A stretch of DNA of 64,000 nucleotides, taken from NCBI RefSeq assembly GCF_023898315.1, contig NC_064621.1:538801383-538865382 (forward strand). Reading direction: 5' to 3'. Origin of the DNA: Schistocerca nitens (Eukaryota; Arthropoda; Insecta; Orthoptera; Acrididae). A program made the position numbers and the translations under genes. This document shows, piece by piece, positions 33,402-43,458 of the stretch. The notes under the pieces are model-generated. The model was not told where the DNA came from. It did not search any database and was given only the letters and a program-made list of their open reading frames with translations. Positions within the stretch are counted from its first letter, which is position 1. Each line of letters opens with the position of its first letter.

Positions 33402-33421
33402 CGTGGCGACCTGGTGACAGG
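33402..33421 (+). promoter_or_regulatory. Primer-binding site candidate
   Basis: Two bases after the LTR the sequence reads TGGCGACCTGGTGACAGG. TGG complements a tRNA CCA end, and the next bases resemble the complement of an arginine tRNA 3' end. The tRNA assignment is from memory and unverified. Confidence 0.5.
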
Positions 33422-33581
33422 ACAATCTTCAAATTTGAGGTTGTTCTGGACACGAATTTTGCATTGTGCAAATCTCGTAACAAAGTACTGGTTACGAAAT
33501 GGTCGATACGTCAGCGAGAATATTAGTGTGAGGAATCCTAATTAGATTTGAGATTTGGCATTTATATTGAAAATTATTAAA

Positions 33582-35204
33582 ATGAGTGAAAGCAACAATT
33601 ACCAAAATTTGGTAGGCTTGGATAAGGAACAATCGGTCGAACAGTGGGAAACGCGCACCGCGGTACCCATTGTTCAGGGACAGGCGTCTAGCATGAAAGA
33701 CGCGACCGCCGAAACGCAACAAAGAGCAGAAATGGAATTCCACACTTTAGAAAATGTTTCGGAGTCAGAAGTGAAAATCAAATGTGAATCCCTTGATGAC
33801 GAATACTGGGGGACAATTAAAGAGGAAGCCGCTACGGAGGTAAAACCGGTAGTTTCCGGGAATTTAACTGATTTATTGAATGTTTTGATTAACGAAATCA
33901 AGAGTCAATCGGCCAAGCAAGAAGCTCAGTCTGAAAAAATTGAACGAAAGCTAGACAGTCACAACAAAGCTATTAATGTTGTTAACAACAATGTTGGAGT
34001 TGTTAACACAAAAGTTGATAAAATCAAAGAAGATATTGTTGTGATTAATACCGAAATCGGTAATCTTAAACAGGAAATGATAGGCGTTCAGGCGGAAATT
34101 GCGAGCATAAATACGCGTTTTAATTCCGAAATTAGCAGAATCGAGAAAAGTGTAGGAGACGCAGTTGCTCCGATCATCGAGAATAAGGTGACGGAACAAA
34201 TTCAATTAGTGAGAAAAGACGATCAACAGAAGGTGGAAACTTTAAAGGTTTTAGTATCCGAAGTAGATACCAAAGTGAGGAAGCAGGCTAATACCTGCGA
34301 AGAGAAAAAGAGGGAAGTGGAAACGCTTGCGACAACCACTTGCCAAGTGATTACGAGAGTGTCGGAATTAGAAAAGAAACTTGAAGAAAAACAGAGCTAT
34401 GTGCCAATCTGTGCACATAGTTCGGAATTGTTGACGAAAGAGGAGCGGTTCGACCCCTTGAAAAAAGGCGGTATACACGCGACGGATTTCATTAAGAATT
34501 GTGAAAGAGTTTTACCCAGATCATGGACTAATGAGAGAAAAATTAATGCGATTATTGATGTGTTGGCTGGTGATGCCAAGCGTTGGGGCTTAAACCTCAA
34601 CATTACGGACCTGACTTTTGGCGAATTTAAAAATTTGTTTCTGGCTGAATACTGGTCAGAGCAAAAACAGCAAAGTGTCTGGCGCGAATTTGTCGTATCG
34701 AGGCCTTTCGATGCGAATTCGCGCGGCTCGATGAAGGAGTTTTGTGAGGGCTGGATCCGCAAGTTGGAATATTTGCGTGATCGCCGCACGGAATCCGAAA
34801 TAGTCTGGGAACTCTACAAAAAGCTTCCAGATGATACAAAACGCTACGTAGGAAGCAATTACAGGACAATAAATGATTTCCTGGAAAGAGTGGAGGACGA
34901 GGACAATTGGCGCAATAATCGCGACTGTGGTAGAGGCCGTGGTAACAACAACGTGTACCACAGCAACCGCAACAACGACAACTATGGGAATAATGCATAC
35001 CGCAATCTTGGCAGCAATAACAATAGTGGTTCGGGCCGTAATGACAATCGGTACAATGCAAATAATAACAGGAATGACGGAAACCAGTATCATAGTAGCG
35101 TGATACAGGCTTCGCAGAATAGTTATAACGCCAGAGGGTGTGATCAGCCGCCTCAGCAGCATCTGGGGAGCGTATCTGCTGGGACGAGACAGGGAAACCA
35201 TTAG
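33582..35204 (+). CDS. gag: Gag polyprotein of the Gypsy-type element (540 aa)
   Basis: The first ATG of the open frame is at 33582 (MSESNNYQNLVGLDKEQ); the frame is open a few codons upstream only through TTG. Residues about 90-290 are charged and heptad-rich with repeats such as VVNNNVGVVNTKVDKIKEDI, a likely long coiled coil. Residues about 300-440 form a capsid-like helical region (DFIKNCERVLPRSW, LAGDAKRWGLNL, FKNLFLAEYW, MKEFCEGWIRKLEYLRDR), the usual position of the gag fold that assembles particles. The C-terminus (about 445-520) is rich in Asn, Arg and Gly (RGRGNNNVYHSNRNNDNYG) and lacks a CCHC zinc knuckle, so it probably binds RNA through arginines. The frame is intact. It ends in TAG at 35202-35204, six bases after the slippery heptamer. 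Confidence 0.9.
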   Translation: MSESNNYQNLVGLDKEQSVEQWETRTAVPIVQGQASSMKDATAETQQRAEMEFHTLENVSESEVKIKCESLDDEYWGTIKEEAATEVKPVVSGNLTDLLNVLINEIKSQSAKQEAQSEKIERKLDSHNKAINVVNNNVGVVNTKVDKIKEDIVVINTEIGNLKQEMIGVQAEIASINTRFNSEISRIEKSVGDAVAPIIENKVTEQIQLVRKDDQQKVETLKVLVSEVDTKVRKQANTCEEKKREVETLATTTCQVITRVSELEKKLEEKQSYVPICAHSSELLTKEERFDPLKKGGIHATDFIKNCERVLPRSWTNERKINAIIDVLAGDAKRWGLNLNITDLTFGEFKNLFLAEYWSEQKQQSVWREFVVSRPFDANSRGSMKEFCEGWIRKLEYLRDRRTESEIVWELYKKLPDDTKRYVGSNYRTINDFLERVEDEDNWRNNRDCGRGRGNNNVYHSNRNNDNYGNNAYRNLGSNNNSGSGRNDNRYNANNNRNDGNQYHSSVIQASQNSYNARGCDQPPQQHLGSVSAGTRQGNH

Positions 35205-36979
35205 CCGCGCCGGTGAGGGGCCGACCGGGCGTGGAGAAATTTTGGCGGCCCAATAGCAGGAGAAAACCCAGGTGTCGTCGTTATGAAAATTCCGTGTGGA
35301 ATAACCAACGGCGGGAGAGTGTGCCAGTGTTAAGAGAAAGGAGTGCGCCCACAAGTAGTAGATCAGCTGTATACACGGCAGTAGAAAATACATTCACTGT
35401 CAGTGAGAACAATTTAAGTAGTGTTCCGGAAATCGATTATAAAGTGTCAGCTGTAATACCCACAGCGAAACTGGAGATTGAGTTTAAGAATGATTCGCAA
35501 GTGTTGAGAGAAGATCAGATGTCGGATAAAACGTCCGTCATCGAGCGAGGGGATGCAGAGAGGGATGAGGTCTGGTTAAGGCAGTTCGGTCGCTTATACG
35601 ACGAACTAAGAGATTATAGGGGCCTGTATGGGAAAAGTGTTTATGGGCAGCGCGGGCAGGATTTGCCGCGATTCGTCCCACAGGAAGATAGTATTTGTGA
35701 AGTGATACGAAGTTCTGGCCCTAACCGGCAGACTTTACTAGAAATAGTTGATGTTAATGGGGAGCACGAACAAGATTCGTCGTGTTTCGTCCCGCAGGAG
35801 TTGGCTGTTGAAGTAGTAACGGAAAGTTCTGGCCCTAACCGGCAGACTTTACCGAAAGTTATAGTGTTAGAAGTGACCGACCCATCCGACGCAAAACTCC
35901 AGTTTAAACATTGCGAAAGTATTGAGGAGAAAGATTACGAGAATTTTAGTGATAGCCGGACACGATTGGTAGAAAGGCACGTAGATTACAGCGTGTATGA
36001 GGTTAGAGCTGACGTTATACGGTCGGACGGTAGCAATGTGGGTTGCGCGGGTCCAGAGGGAGTAATTGCAGATACTACTGGGCACATTCCTCCAGGTAGA
36101 TTGGCGGATGATATCAATCTGGCCAAAGTGGAATCAACGAAGGTGACAATTAGTGAAATGATAGCAGGGCAACACTCACTAGTTGACGAGTTAGAGGAAA
36201 AGGTTTCGGTATTGGAGGCGAAGCTACAGACTAAGCCTCAGGACAAACGTGTTGAAATTAAGACTGTATGTGAACAGAGGCTGAAAAAGCCGCCAGATAA
36301 ACCGGATTTAGGATCAAAGCCGGATGTTTTTTTCTGGAATGACCTGGATATAGACGAGGATTTACTGTGGGAAAATAAAGAAACAGTCGAGGACAAGTGT
36401 AGACAGATAGTGGTGTCTGTTAATATGCACGACCTACAACTAAACGTGTTGATTGACACTGGTGCAGAATTGAATGCTGTATCTGGGAAAATATTTGAGT
36501 TACTGAAAGACAGACCTGGTATCGTAGTTATGCCAGTAACAGGAATGAAAATTATCGGTGCTACTGGGAAGGCCAGTAAACCGGTCACAAAACAGATTTT
36601 TATCCACTTCGAGATATGTGGGGCACGATTTGAACAAGAGTTTGTCGTCGTGCCAGATTTAACTACGGAAGTAATTATCGGGTTAGATTGGCTATTAAAG
36701 TACCGTGCAGTGATTAATTGCGAAAGCAAAACTTTGACATGTATGTCACTAGATAAAACAATGGTAGTTGGTTTTGACGAGGCAGGAGACGGTGTGCATA
36801 GGCAATACCAGCCTATACACATTGTTAACTGGCCGGATAACATTGACGTAGGAATGAGTTTGAACTGCCGTAACGTGAGGAATTTCGGCATTGACAAAAG
36901 TGTAGAAAGTGAATTGGAAGAGATAATCAAATTCCCTCCACGGATTGACATTAATATTGGTGTAAAAAAAGATCGTTAG
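35144..36979 (+). CDS. pol: Pol N-terminal part with aspartic protease, -1 frame to gag
   Basis: The frame opens after a TGA at 35141-35143, overlaps the end of gag, and has no early ATG. This fits expression as a Gag-Pol fusion by -1 frameshifting at 35192-35198. The first 350 residues are an acidic linker of unknown role with two copies of SSGPNRQTL. The protease follows: LNVLIDTGAELNAVSGKIF (catalytic Asp in DTG at 36455-36463) and, about 80 residues on, EVIIGLDWLLKYRAVIN (the ILG-type motif). Expected RT motifs such as YxDD are absent. The last 60 residues (ELEEIIKFPP) may already be integrase sequence. The stop at 36977-36979 is an in-frame TAG, and the integrase tail continues in the same frame. 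Confidence 0.85.
   Translation, partial: SAASAASGERICWDETGKPLAAPVRGRPGVEKFWRPNSRRKPRCRRYENSVWNNQRRESVPVLRERSAPTSSRSAVYTAVENTFTVSENNLSSVPEIDYKVSAVIPTAKLEIEFKNDSQVLREDQMSDKTSVIERGDAERDEVWLRQFGRLYDELRDYRGLYGKSVYGQRGQDLPRFVPQEDSICEVIRSSGPNRQTLLEIVDVNGEHEQDSSCFVPQELAVEVVTESSGPNRQTLPKVIVLEVTDPSDAKLQFKHCESIEEKDYENFSDSRTRLVERHVDYSVYEVRADVIRSDGSNVGCAGPEGVIADTTGHIPPGRLADDINLAKVESTKVTISEMIAGQHSLVDELEEKVSVLEAKLQTKPQDKRVEIKTVCEQRLKKPPDKPDLGSKPDVFFWNDLDIDEDLLWENKETVEDKCRQIVVSVNMHDLQLNVLIDTGAELNAVSGKIFELLKDRPGIVVMPVTGMKIIGATGKASKPVTKQIFIHFEICGARFEQEFVVVPDLTTEVIIGLDWLLKYRAVINCESKTLTCMSLDKTMVVGFDEAGDGVHRQYQPIHIVNWPDNIDVGMSLNCRNVRNFGIDKSVESELEEIIKFPPRIDINIGVKKDR
35192..35251 (+). promoter_or_regulatory. Programmed -1 ribosomal frameshift signal (slippery site and pseudoknot)
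   Basis: GGGAAAC at 35192-35198 is in the X XXY YYZ phase of gag codons (G GGA AAC). A 6-nt spacer, CATTAG, contains the gag stop. Stem 1 pairs 35205-35214 (CCGCGCCGGT) with 35224-35234 (ACCGGGCGTGG), 10 bp with one bulged G and one G-U. Stem 2 pairs loop bases 35218-35223 (GGGCCG) with 35246-35251 (CGGCCC), 6 bp. Loops are 3, 0 and 11 nt. Slippage by -1 leads into the pol frame. The same heptamer with a pseudoknot is known from the gag-pro junction of simian type D retrovirus. Confidence 0.82.
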
Positions 36980-36988
36980 CGAGAAGTA

Positions 36989-37264
36989 ATGAAGCTAAAA
37001 GCTGATGCTCGCATACGTCGTCATGACGCTAAAGCGCGTTTTGCTAAGTTTGCAATCGGAGACTTAGTTCTTGTAAAAGCTCACGAGAAATCGAGCGAGA
37101 TAGACAATGAAACCTCTAAATTTAAGTTTGTTTATAATGGACCATATAAAGTCATTGGTATACCTCACACAAATGCTTATTGCTTAGAGTATCCAAGCTC
37201 TGGAAAACGATTAGGTATACGGAATATTGTAGACTTGAAATTGTACCAACCTAGGATTGATTAA
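36989..37264 (+). pseudogene. Integrase C-terminal domain, surviving tail of pol
   Basis: LKADARIRRHDAKARFAKFA, IGDLVLVKAHEKSS and FVYNGPYKVIGIPHTNAYCL form the C-terminal GPY/F-type module of Gypsy integrases (GPYKV visible), ending LKLYQPRID. The zinc-binding HHCC and DDE core that should precede it are missing. The tail is in the same frame as the protease part, separated by one TAG at 36977-36979. The deletion joint lies between the protease and about 36970, probably in 36800-36960. Confidence 0.82.
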
Positions 37265-38366
37265 TACCACAGAATGGGTAATTTGTACAGTATGTAATAT
37301 AGAGTGTAAGATTTAAGGATGTGCCATGTTGCGATGCTTTTGCCTGACCTAGAGGTCATTAAAGAACTTGTAATTAACAAGTAATTAATTTTTGATTAGA
37401 CGTTTTAACCAATTGAAAAATCCAAGCTGCTAGTTTAAGTTTTCAGCTGAGTCACAGTAGATTAAGGAATGTAAATATGCTTTTGTAACTAGCTGTCAGA
37501 TTTCATGAATGTGTGTTTTACTAGTCATTGCCGATGTACTTAGACGCTGTTTTAAGTTTCAGGCTAGTACATGCGTGTGATGATGGACAGTGTTGAGTTA
37601 TCCACTGTGATAGTATTAAGGGACTCCTTGAGATTACTCGGGAGTGAGTTTTCCTAAAGAATTCAGTGAAACGGACGTTCTGGAAATGCCGCTACACAGG
37701 CGAGTGAGATCAAGCGTGCCGCACAGGCGGGCGCAACAATACTGGCAAGGTGGAGCCGCTGTCGGCTCTCGGGTCGCTGTCGGCTCTTGTGCCGCTGTCG
37801 GCATTCTTTGTACTTGCGAGTACGGAAGGCGGAGTTGTTTTTCTTCCCGGACAGCTGATATGAAAGAATTCTGTTGTCAACATTTATGTTTTTGTCGATC
37901 TGCTGTATATTATTTTCTTGTTTAGCGTCAAGTGCACACTCATGACGAGAATATTAATTATGAAAAGTTTATATAAAATACGTATTCTATGTAATTAATT
38001 ATTAATTTGCGTATTTTGATATACCTGTTTTCTATGACCATGTAATCTGATTAATTTTGTAAATAGTATTCCATTTCTTGATACTGCTAGGAATTTAGAT
38101 TTTTAGAATAGCTAAACCATTTTCTATGCTTTCTATGAATTTTAATATGTTGTCAACCTGTTTTATTTTGTGCAAGATGACAGAGTGGAATAAGATTAGG
38201 ACTGTCTCCACTCAATTCTTATCGTCTAAAAATTGGTTTACGGTTAATTAGACGAATGCTAAATTTTGATGATGTTTTGAGCATATGCATTTCCGCTGTT
38301 TATTTTTTGGGACATTTTCTGAGTCTGTTTAGGTTACACGAACATCCTCAGACAATGTGGGGCACG
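37265..38366 (+). other. 3' non-coding region of the Gypsy-type element
   Basis: There is no envelope-like frame. A short repeated motif, GCTGTCGGCTCT, occurs three times at about 37757-37802. The bases before the 3' LTR (CAATGTGGGGCACG) make a weak polypurine tract. Confidence 0.65.
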
Positions 38367-38487
38367 TGTAACGCCGGAAATGCATATCCTCCTATTTCCA
38401 CCTATTGTACTGTAAGTTTTTTCCTTAATTTGTTACCTGAATATATGACATTTCTGTGCCTTTATATATTGTAATTGTTTTACTATT

Positions 38488-38554
<67 letters not shown>

Positions 38555-40030
38555 GCATTTATGTCGATGTATAATTGGTTTGTTTCGTAAATATTATTTG
38601 TATTTTTTACGCTGGGTCTTGCCTAGGGAAAACTGATATCGAACGATTACATCGATAGGTTGTGTGAAGAATCAAAGTGTGTAGGATCTTTGGTAGTGTT
38701 AACTCTGCCGCGTGGAGCGCGGGCAGGGCAGTTGGGGTCTGGCTGGAGTAGCGAGTGGAGCAGGTGTGTTGTGTGACGCTCCCGCGAGTTGCCGCGCTTT
38801 CGGGGTTTGGCAGCATGTAATTGCGCTCGACTCGCGATGATAGTTTCTGACATGGTGTCGCGGACGGGAAGCATTAGCTGGCGCACATCAAGAGCCCGTT
38901 TCGCCTGGTGACCGTGTCGAGAAGAAGACCCGCCAACATCCAGCTTCTGCAACAGCGACGGCCGACAATGAGTGACCGTCGCCACCTCCTCGATCGACGG
39001 CTTCAAACCTTCAATCAACTAACAAGGAAGACTAAAAGCACGTAAAGTTTCAGAACTGTATGGCAGACCTCAGCTTTTCAAATTGTTCCATTTGCCTCGC
39101 AAAATTACAGCAACTCAGCATGAACCTTTGTTGCTCATTGTCCCAATTGCATTACCAAGCAGGGTCCCTTCCTTTTCCGAAATGAAACCGAGTGTCGTTG
39201 AAATTCAGACGCCAGCATTAAAGTACTATCATTGCATTTCATTACTTTAGTTTCCAAGTGCAGTTAAAGCATAGCTGGCTACAATAGTTAGATTACACAA
39301 GCACAAATTAAGAGTGCGAGTTTTGTTAGCATATTTTAGCTTACCTGTGACTGCAGCTCAGCTTGGTACGTACTAAATTTTATTATTGTTAATTATTCAG
39401 AATCATTTAATTCAAGTTCAAAGTTAAATCTCTTGTTTCTAAATTGCGTAGAGTCAAGTTGCTTTTGAAATGATTGTTGAGGTAGTCCAAGACTAACCGT
39501 ATTCTGCTGGATTTCGATGTGCTTCAGAAAGAAAGCTCACTATTAACTTCAGTCACTAAATTAACTTTCGATTTTCCGGTTTTATTAATTCTTTTGCTAA
39601 ATTAAGTCAGAGTGTAGCGAAATTTATTACTTCTGACAAACTTTCAGTTTTCACACTACACGTGTCAACCTTCAGTTGCCACGCTTCTAGTGCTAATTAT
39701 ATGTGTAATAACCTTTCTTTTTCAGTTACTATAGTAATTGTCCTTAGGACTGGCGACCGTGATTTCCCCCAAATCTCAAATATCTAATTACCGCTAGTTA
39801 ATTGTTGACGTAACGGCCGCACATTTACTTTCTTTATTAACTTTACCCCTTTTCAAAATTAATTTCCACCAGTTTCATTTGCATTTTTCCTTTCATTTAG
39901 ATGTAACCCTTTCCTCCCTCTTTACCGACAGATTAACTTCGGTGACGATTGCTTTCCCAAATTTCCCATTAGGTACACACGGTTTAATTTTTCACTGTCA
40001 TTAAGGTCGATAAGTGAGGGGGAGGTTACA
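38367..40030 (+). repeat. 3' LTR
   Basis: It is the partner of 31761-33401. The AT microsatellite (about 38488-38550) is longer than in the 5' LTR, and one extra T occurs near 38606. Otherwise it is almost identical. Confidence 0.97.
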
Positions 40031-40034
40031 ACTG

Positions 40035-40605
40035 GATGCCCTGTTCATTATATTGCGACGTTGAAACTTACAGGTGATAAAAAGATGTAGCTTCACAGCT
40101 ATCAGAGGATGAAATATGGAGAGGAAGATACAGTTAAGGCGGATCACAGGTCATCGCCTGTTGCATGGTTGTAATGGCTTTGAATAGGTAACTGTGGAAG
40201 ATGGGACCAAACATCAAAGAATATAGCACAGACGTGGACAAGGCGTGATTTAGTTTCGCTGTATTTACATGATAACATTTTACAAAGCAATACTGACATA
40301 TAAAGTGAATTTGCTAGTTACCAGTATAAGCAATCAACAGAGAGAATGCAAAAGTCCTCCAACAACGATGATGTTAAGAACTCAATTTTTTTTCAGAGTG
40401 CACATAATTTATGAAATATCATTACATCAGCCAAGCAACAAAACTGTAGCCCCCATCCATACGCCCCCTATCCATTCACCAAATGCTAAATAAGTACGCT
40501 TATAAAGGGTGTTCGTCTTAACTGAAGATATTAAACTATCTCGAAACCCACACATCGGATCAAAAAAACTTTTAATTCCAATTTATTTCTCTCGGAGGGG
40601 GACAT
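40035..40605. other. Unassigned stretch
   Basis: AT-rich flank of the LTR element with no recognised feature. Confidence 0.4.
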
Positions 40606-40804
40606 AAAAAAATGGTTCAAATGGCTCTGAGCACTATGGGCCTTAACTTCTGAGGTCATCAGTCCCCTAGAACTTAGAACTACTTAAATCTAACTATGGA
40701 CATCACACACATCCGTGCCCGAGGCAGGATTCGAACCTGCGACCGTAGCGGTCTCGCGGCTCCATACTGTAGCGCCTAGAACCACTCGGCCAATCCGGCT
40801 GGCT
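40606..40804 (-). repeat. SINE-A copy
   Basis: The duplication is GAGGGGGACAT (40595-40605) against GAGGGGGCCAT (40805-40815). It is full length with an AAAAAAATGGTTCAAATGG end. Confidence 0.9.
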
Positions 40805-40968
40805 GAGGGGGCCATCAAATGATACCACACTCGACCCCCACCCCACTCTGTGCCTGGGTGGCGGAGGCAAATTTCAAATCTTCAATATGAACCCGCGTCT
40901 TTTATTGCAGATTACGATTCTACGGCAAAATCTGTTTGCGTTGTGTCTGAAGCATTTTCTTCGTTTCA

Positions 40969-41366
40969 AAATGGTTCAGATGGCTCTAAGCACTAAGGGA
41001 CTTAACATCTGAGGTCTTCAGTCCCCTAGACTTAGAAGAATTACTTAAACCTGACTAACCTAAGGACATCACACACATCCATGGCCGAGGCAGGACCTTT
41101 TTCTTTCTTTCTTTTTTTTATTATTTTTTTTCATTTCGTTCGTTGTGTTTTGTCGTGGTGGACATCACGTGACACCCGTTGAAGTTCGTTGTCGATCCCT
41201 TCACTCAGTTTTTTTATTACAGAGAGCAGCTAACTCTCTGGCCGAACACGCTGAGCTACCGTGTCGGCTGTTAATTAAAATATATAGACACGAATATACA
41301 TTTCCGTCTGCAGTTTTTCTAATTGCTGACTGAAGTGCCTAGAACCGCTCGGCCACAGTGGCCGGC
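40969..41366 (-). repeat. SINE-A copy split by another SINE
   Basis: The halves are 40969-41096 and 41325-41366. The duplication is TTCTTCGTTTCA (40957-40968) against TTCTTCGCTTCA (41367-41378). The B-box region of the host copy is missing at the joint. Confidence 0.85.
41097..41324 (-). repeat. Inner tRNA-derived SINE-G
   Basis: On the minus strand it reads ACACGGTAGCTCAGCGTGTT, GAGAGTTAGCTGCTCTCTGT, then GATCGACAACGAACTTCAAC, and ends in an A- and GAAA-rich tail (complement of TTCTTTCTTTCTTTTTTT). No duplication is visible and part of the target is lost. Confidence 0.7.
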
Positions 41367-41559
41367 TTCTTCGCTTCACCACAGATAGCGCTGTGAAAGG
41401 AGGGATAGAAATTGCTACACTATCGTGGTTTACGACATGCTACTCAATGGCTCTTGAATATCCAGCGGTACGTAGGCCCCCACGTCCATACTGCGTGGGT
41501 ACACAGGCCACTGTTTCATAGCTCCTAATTGGAAACCCCGTTCACAATGTCGTAATCCT

Positions 41560-42480
41560 CCGACAACCCGGCGCGCCATTGTGGCCTTGGCTCGAGGGGA
41601 ACGCTACTTCACTTTTCCAATTAAAGGAAGTGCTCAAACGCAGTACCGCCAATGTCAATACACTCAATGATCCGCTTTTCAAATGGCCGTACATAGGAGA
41701 GAATCATATCTGCGGGATTGTCAGCACAGGTGTTTCCGATGCGATCGATTATATCTTCACGGCTAATTGGCACTTGCTGGTACACCTTATCTTTTAAATA
41801 TCCTCAAAGAAAGTAATCTGCCGACGTCAAATCCTGCGACCTAGCGAGCCAATTAATCGTGCCACCTCCGCCGATCCACCGACCAATGCAAACACCGTCT
41901 AATATCTCCCGTGCTTCAATTGCGTTACGCGCTGGGCAACCGTCATGCTAAAACGACATATGTTGTCGAACGTCCAGGGCGACATCCTGCTGTAATACCG
42001 GTAGTTCCTGCTCCAGAAACGTTCGATATTTGCGCCAGTTCAAATTGCCGTCGATAAAATGCGGATGAATGATTTTGTTCCCCATGATGCCACACCATAC
42101 ATTAGCCGACTGAGTACGTTGACGGTCAACTTGCCGTAAGCAGTGGGGATTTTCTACGCTCTAGTAATGCATGTTATGCTGGTTAACGCTGCGATGGCTT
42201 GTGAATGTAGACTCAACGGAAAATGATACCTCGGCAAAGAACGTGCGGGTCGTTTGCATTTGTTGACGCCCCCATTCACAAAATACTACCCGGTTATGGA
42301 AACTGGGGCCAGAAGTTCTTGATGCAGTGACACGTGGTGTGGGTGGTACTTATGACGATGAGTATTGTGACAATACTGACTACGGACATACGGAAATCGC
42401 TGTGTAATGCTGGGTGCTTACCCTTGCGTTGTAGTGCACTGCCGCTAGTGCAGCTATTTCATTAGCTTCCCCTGTAACAC
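41560..42480 (-). pseudogene. DD41D-type transposase, disrupted
   Basis: Minus-strand blocks are RTFFAEVSFSVESTFTSHRS (first Asp region altered), NVWCGIMGNKIIHPHFIDGN, YRTFLEQELPVLQQDV, HDGCPARNAI (second Asp), RWIGGGGTINWLARSQDLTS with ADYFL (third Asp), and GYLKDKVYQQVP. Several stops interrupt it (after HMSF, in FL*GYLK and in HY*SVENPH). I count 41 residues between the second and third Asp. The fragment at 19537-20105 is a relative. Confidence 0.78.
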
Positions 42481-42652
42481 ATTTGCTTCGTTTCCTTTTG
42501 CCGGTCTGTAGGCTGCCATCAGATATAAAAGCATTCAGAACCTTTTATAAGAACGAACGAGAGAGAGCTTTCTGCGGAAACGTTCGGAATGCAAGGCAAC
42601 AGGAGCCTCAATATTTCTCCTACACTCTCCGTATATCAGGATCAATCCAATT

Positions 42653-42848
42653 GCCGGCCGGAGTGGCCGAGCGGTTCTAGGCGCTACAGTGTGGAACCGC
42701 GCGACCGCTACGTTCGCAGGTTGGAATCCTGCCTCGGGCATGGATGTGTGTGATGTCCTTAGGTTAGTTAGGTTTAAGTCGTTCTAAGTTCTAGGGGACT
42801 GATGACCTCAGAAGTTAAGTCCCATAGTGCTCAGAGCCATTTGAACCA
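42653..42848 (+). repeat. SINE-A copy inside the DD41D-type element
   Basis: The duplication TCAATCCAATT is exact at 42642-42652 and 42849-42859. It is full length, from GCCGGCCGGAGTGGCC to GCCATTTGAACCA. Confidence 0.93.
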
Positions 42849-43201
42849 TCAATCCAATTTTTTCTTCTGTGTTTGCAACGTTCATCGTCCACTTGCATGA
42901 CTGTTCTCCAAATGATAGGTAAGTGTGTAGGCAATAACCACTGCGCAAGTATTGTAATGCTTGCTACGTCTGCATGGTGCGTGAGCTCCATTCACAGTCT
43001 ACTGCCTGTTACGATACGTCACAGTTCGCTACACGGCCACGGTAGCGCGTCGAGTAGCATCATGTTCAATATTTCGGGGAAATCTGACGTTGCGAATGTG
43101 GTTTCCAATTAGAAGTTATGGAGCACTGGTCAGTCCTCCCCTCTCAGCGTAGGGGTGAGGTCCCATGTGCCCTTGGGGGCCATTGAGTAGCATGTCGTAA
43201 A

Positions 43202-43458
43202 TTATGATTGTGTACCCATTTATTTACCTCCGATTACAGCACAATCTGTCACGAAACGAGGAAACAAATTCGAATTATAACTTTTTTTGGTCCGGTGTAT
43301 AGTTTTCAAGGCATTTCTTTAGTTAAAACGAACGCCGTGTATGTCGTAATTAGTGGCATATCCACTTTTTTTCAGTACATTAACATAAGTTTGTAAGCTG
43401 CACCCCTGTGTGCATTCTACAGAAAGGAAAATACCAACTAGAGTCCTTTTAAGACATG
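43202..43458. other. Short unassigned gap
   Basis: No feature is seen. Confidence 0.4.

Larger units (their letters stand above)
31757..40034 (+). mobile_element. Gypsy-type LTR retrotransposon, young, lacking RT and integrase core
   Basis: Two LTRs of 1641 and 1664 bp flank a 4965-bp interior. The target duplication ACTG is exact at 31757-31760 and 40031-40034. The LTRs start TGTAAC and end GTTACA. I see only three substitutions between them plus length changes in an AT run and a T run. Contents in order are primer-binding candidate, gag, pol start with aspartic protease, then directly the C-terminal end of integrase. No reverse transcriptase or RNase H motif is found. It is therefore an internally deleted copy whose recent movement probably used proteins from intact relatives, unless the deletion came afterwards. 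Confidence 0.95.
41429..43201 (-). mobile_element. DD41D-type mariner relative with a SINE insertion
   Basis: TTTACGACATGCTACTCAAT with GG (41429-41450) is repeated exactly in inverse at 43180-43201. Further in, GCTCCTAATTGGAAACC (41520) pairs with GGTTTCCAATTAGAAG (43100), so the inverted repeats extend about 120 bp imperfectly. The transposase is on the minus strand. Confidence 0.82.
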
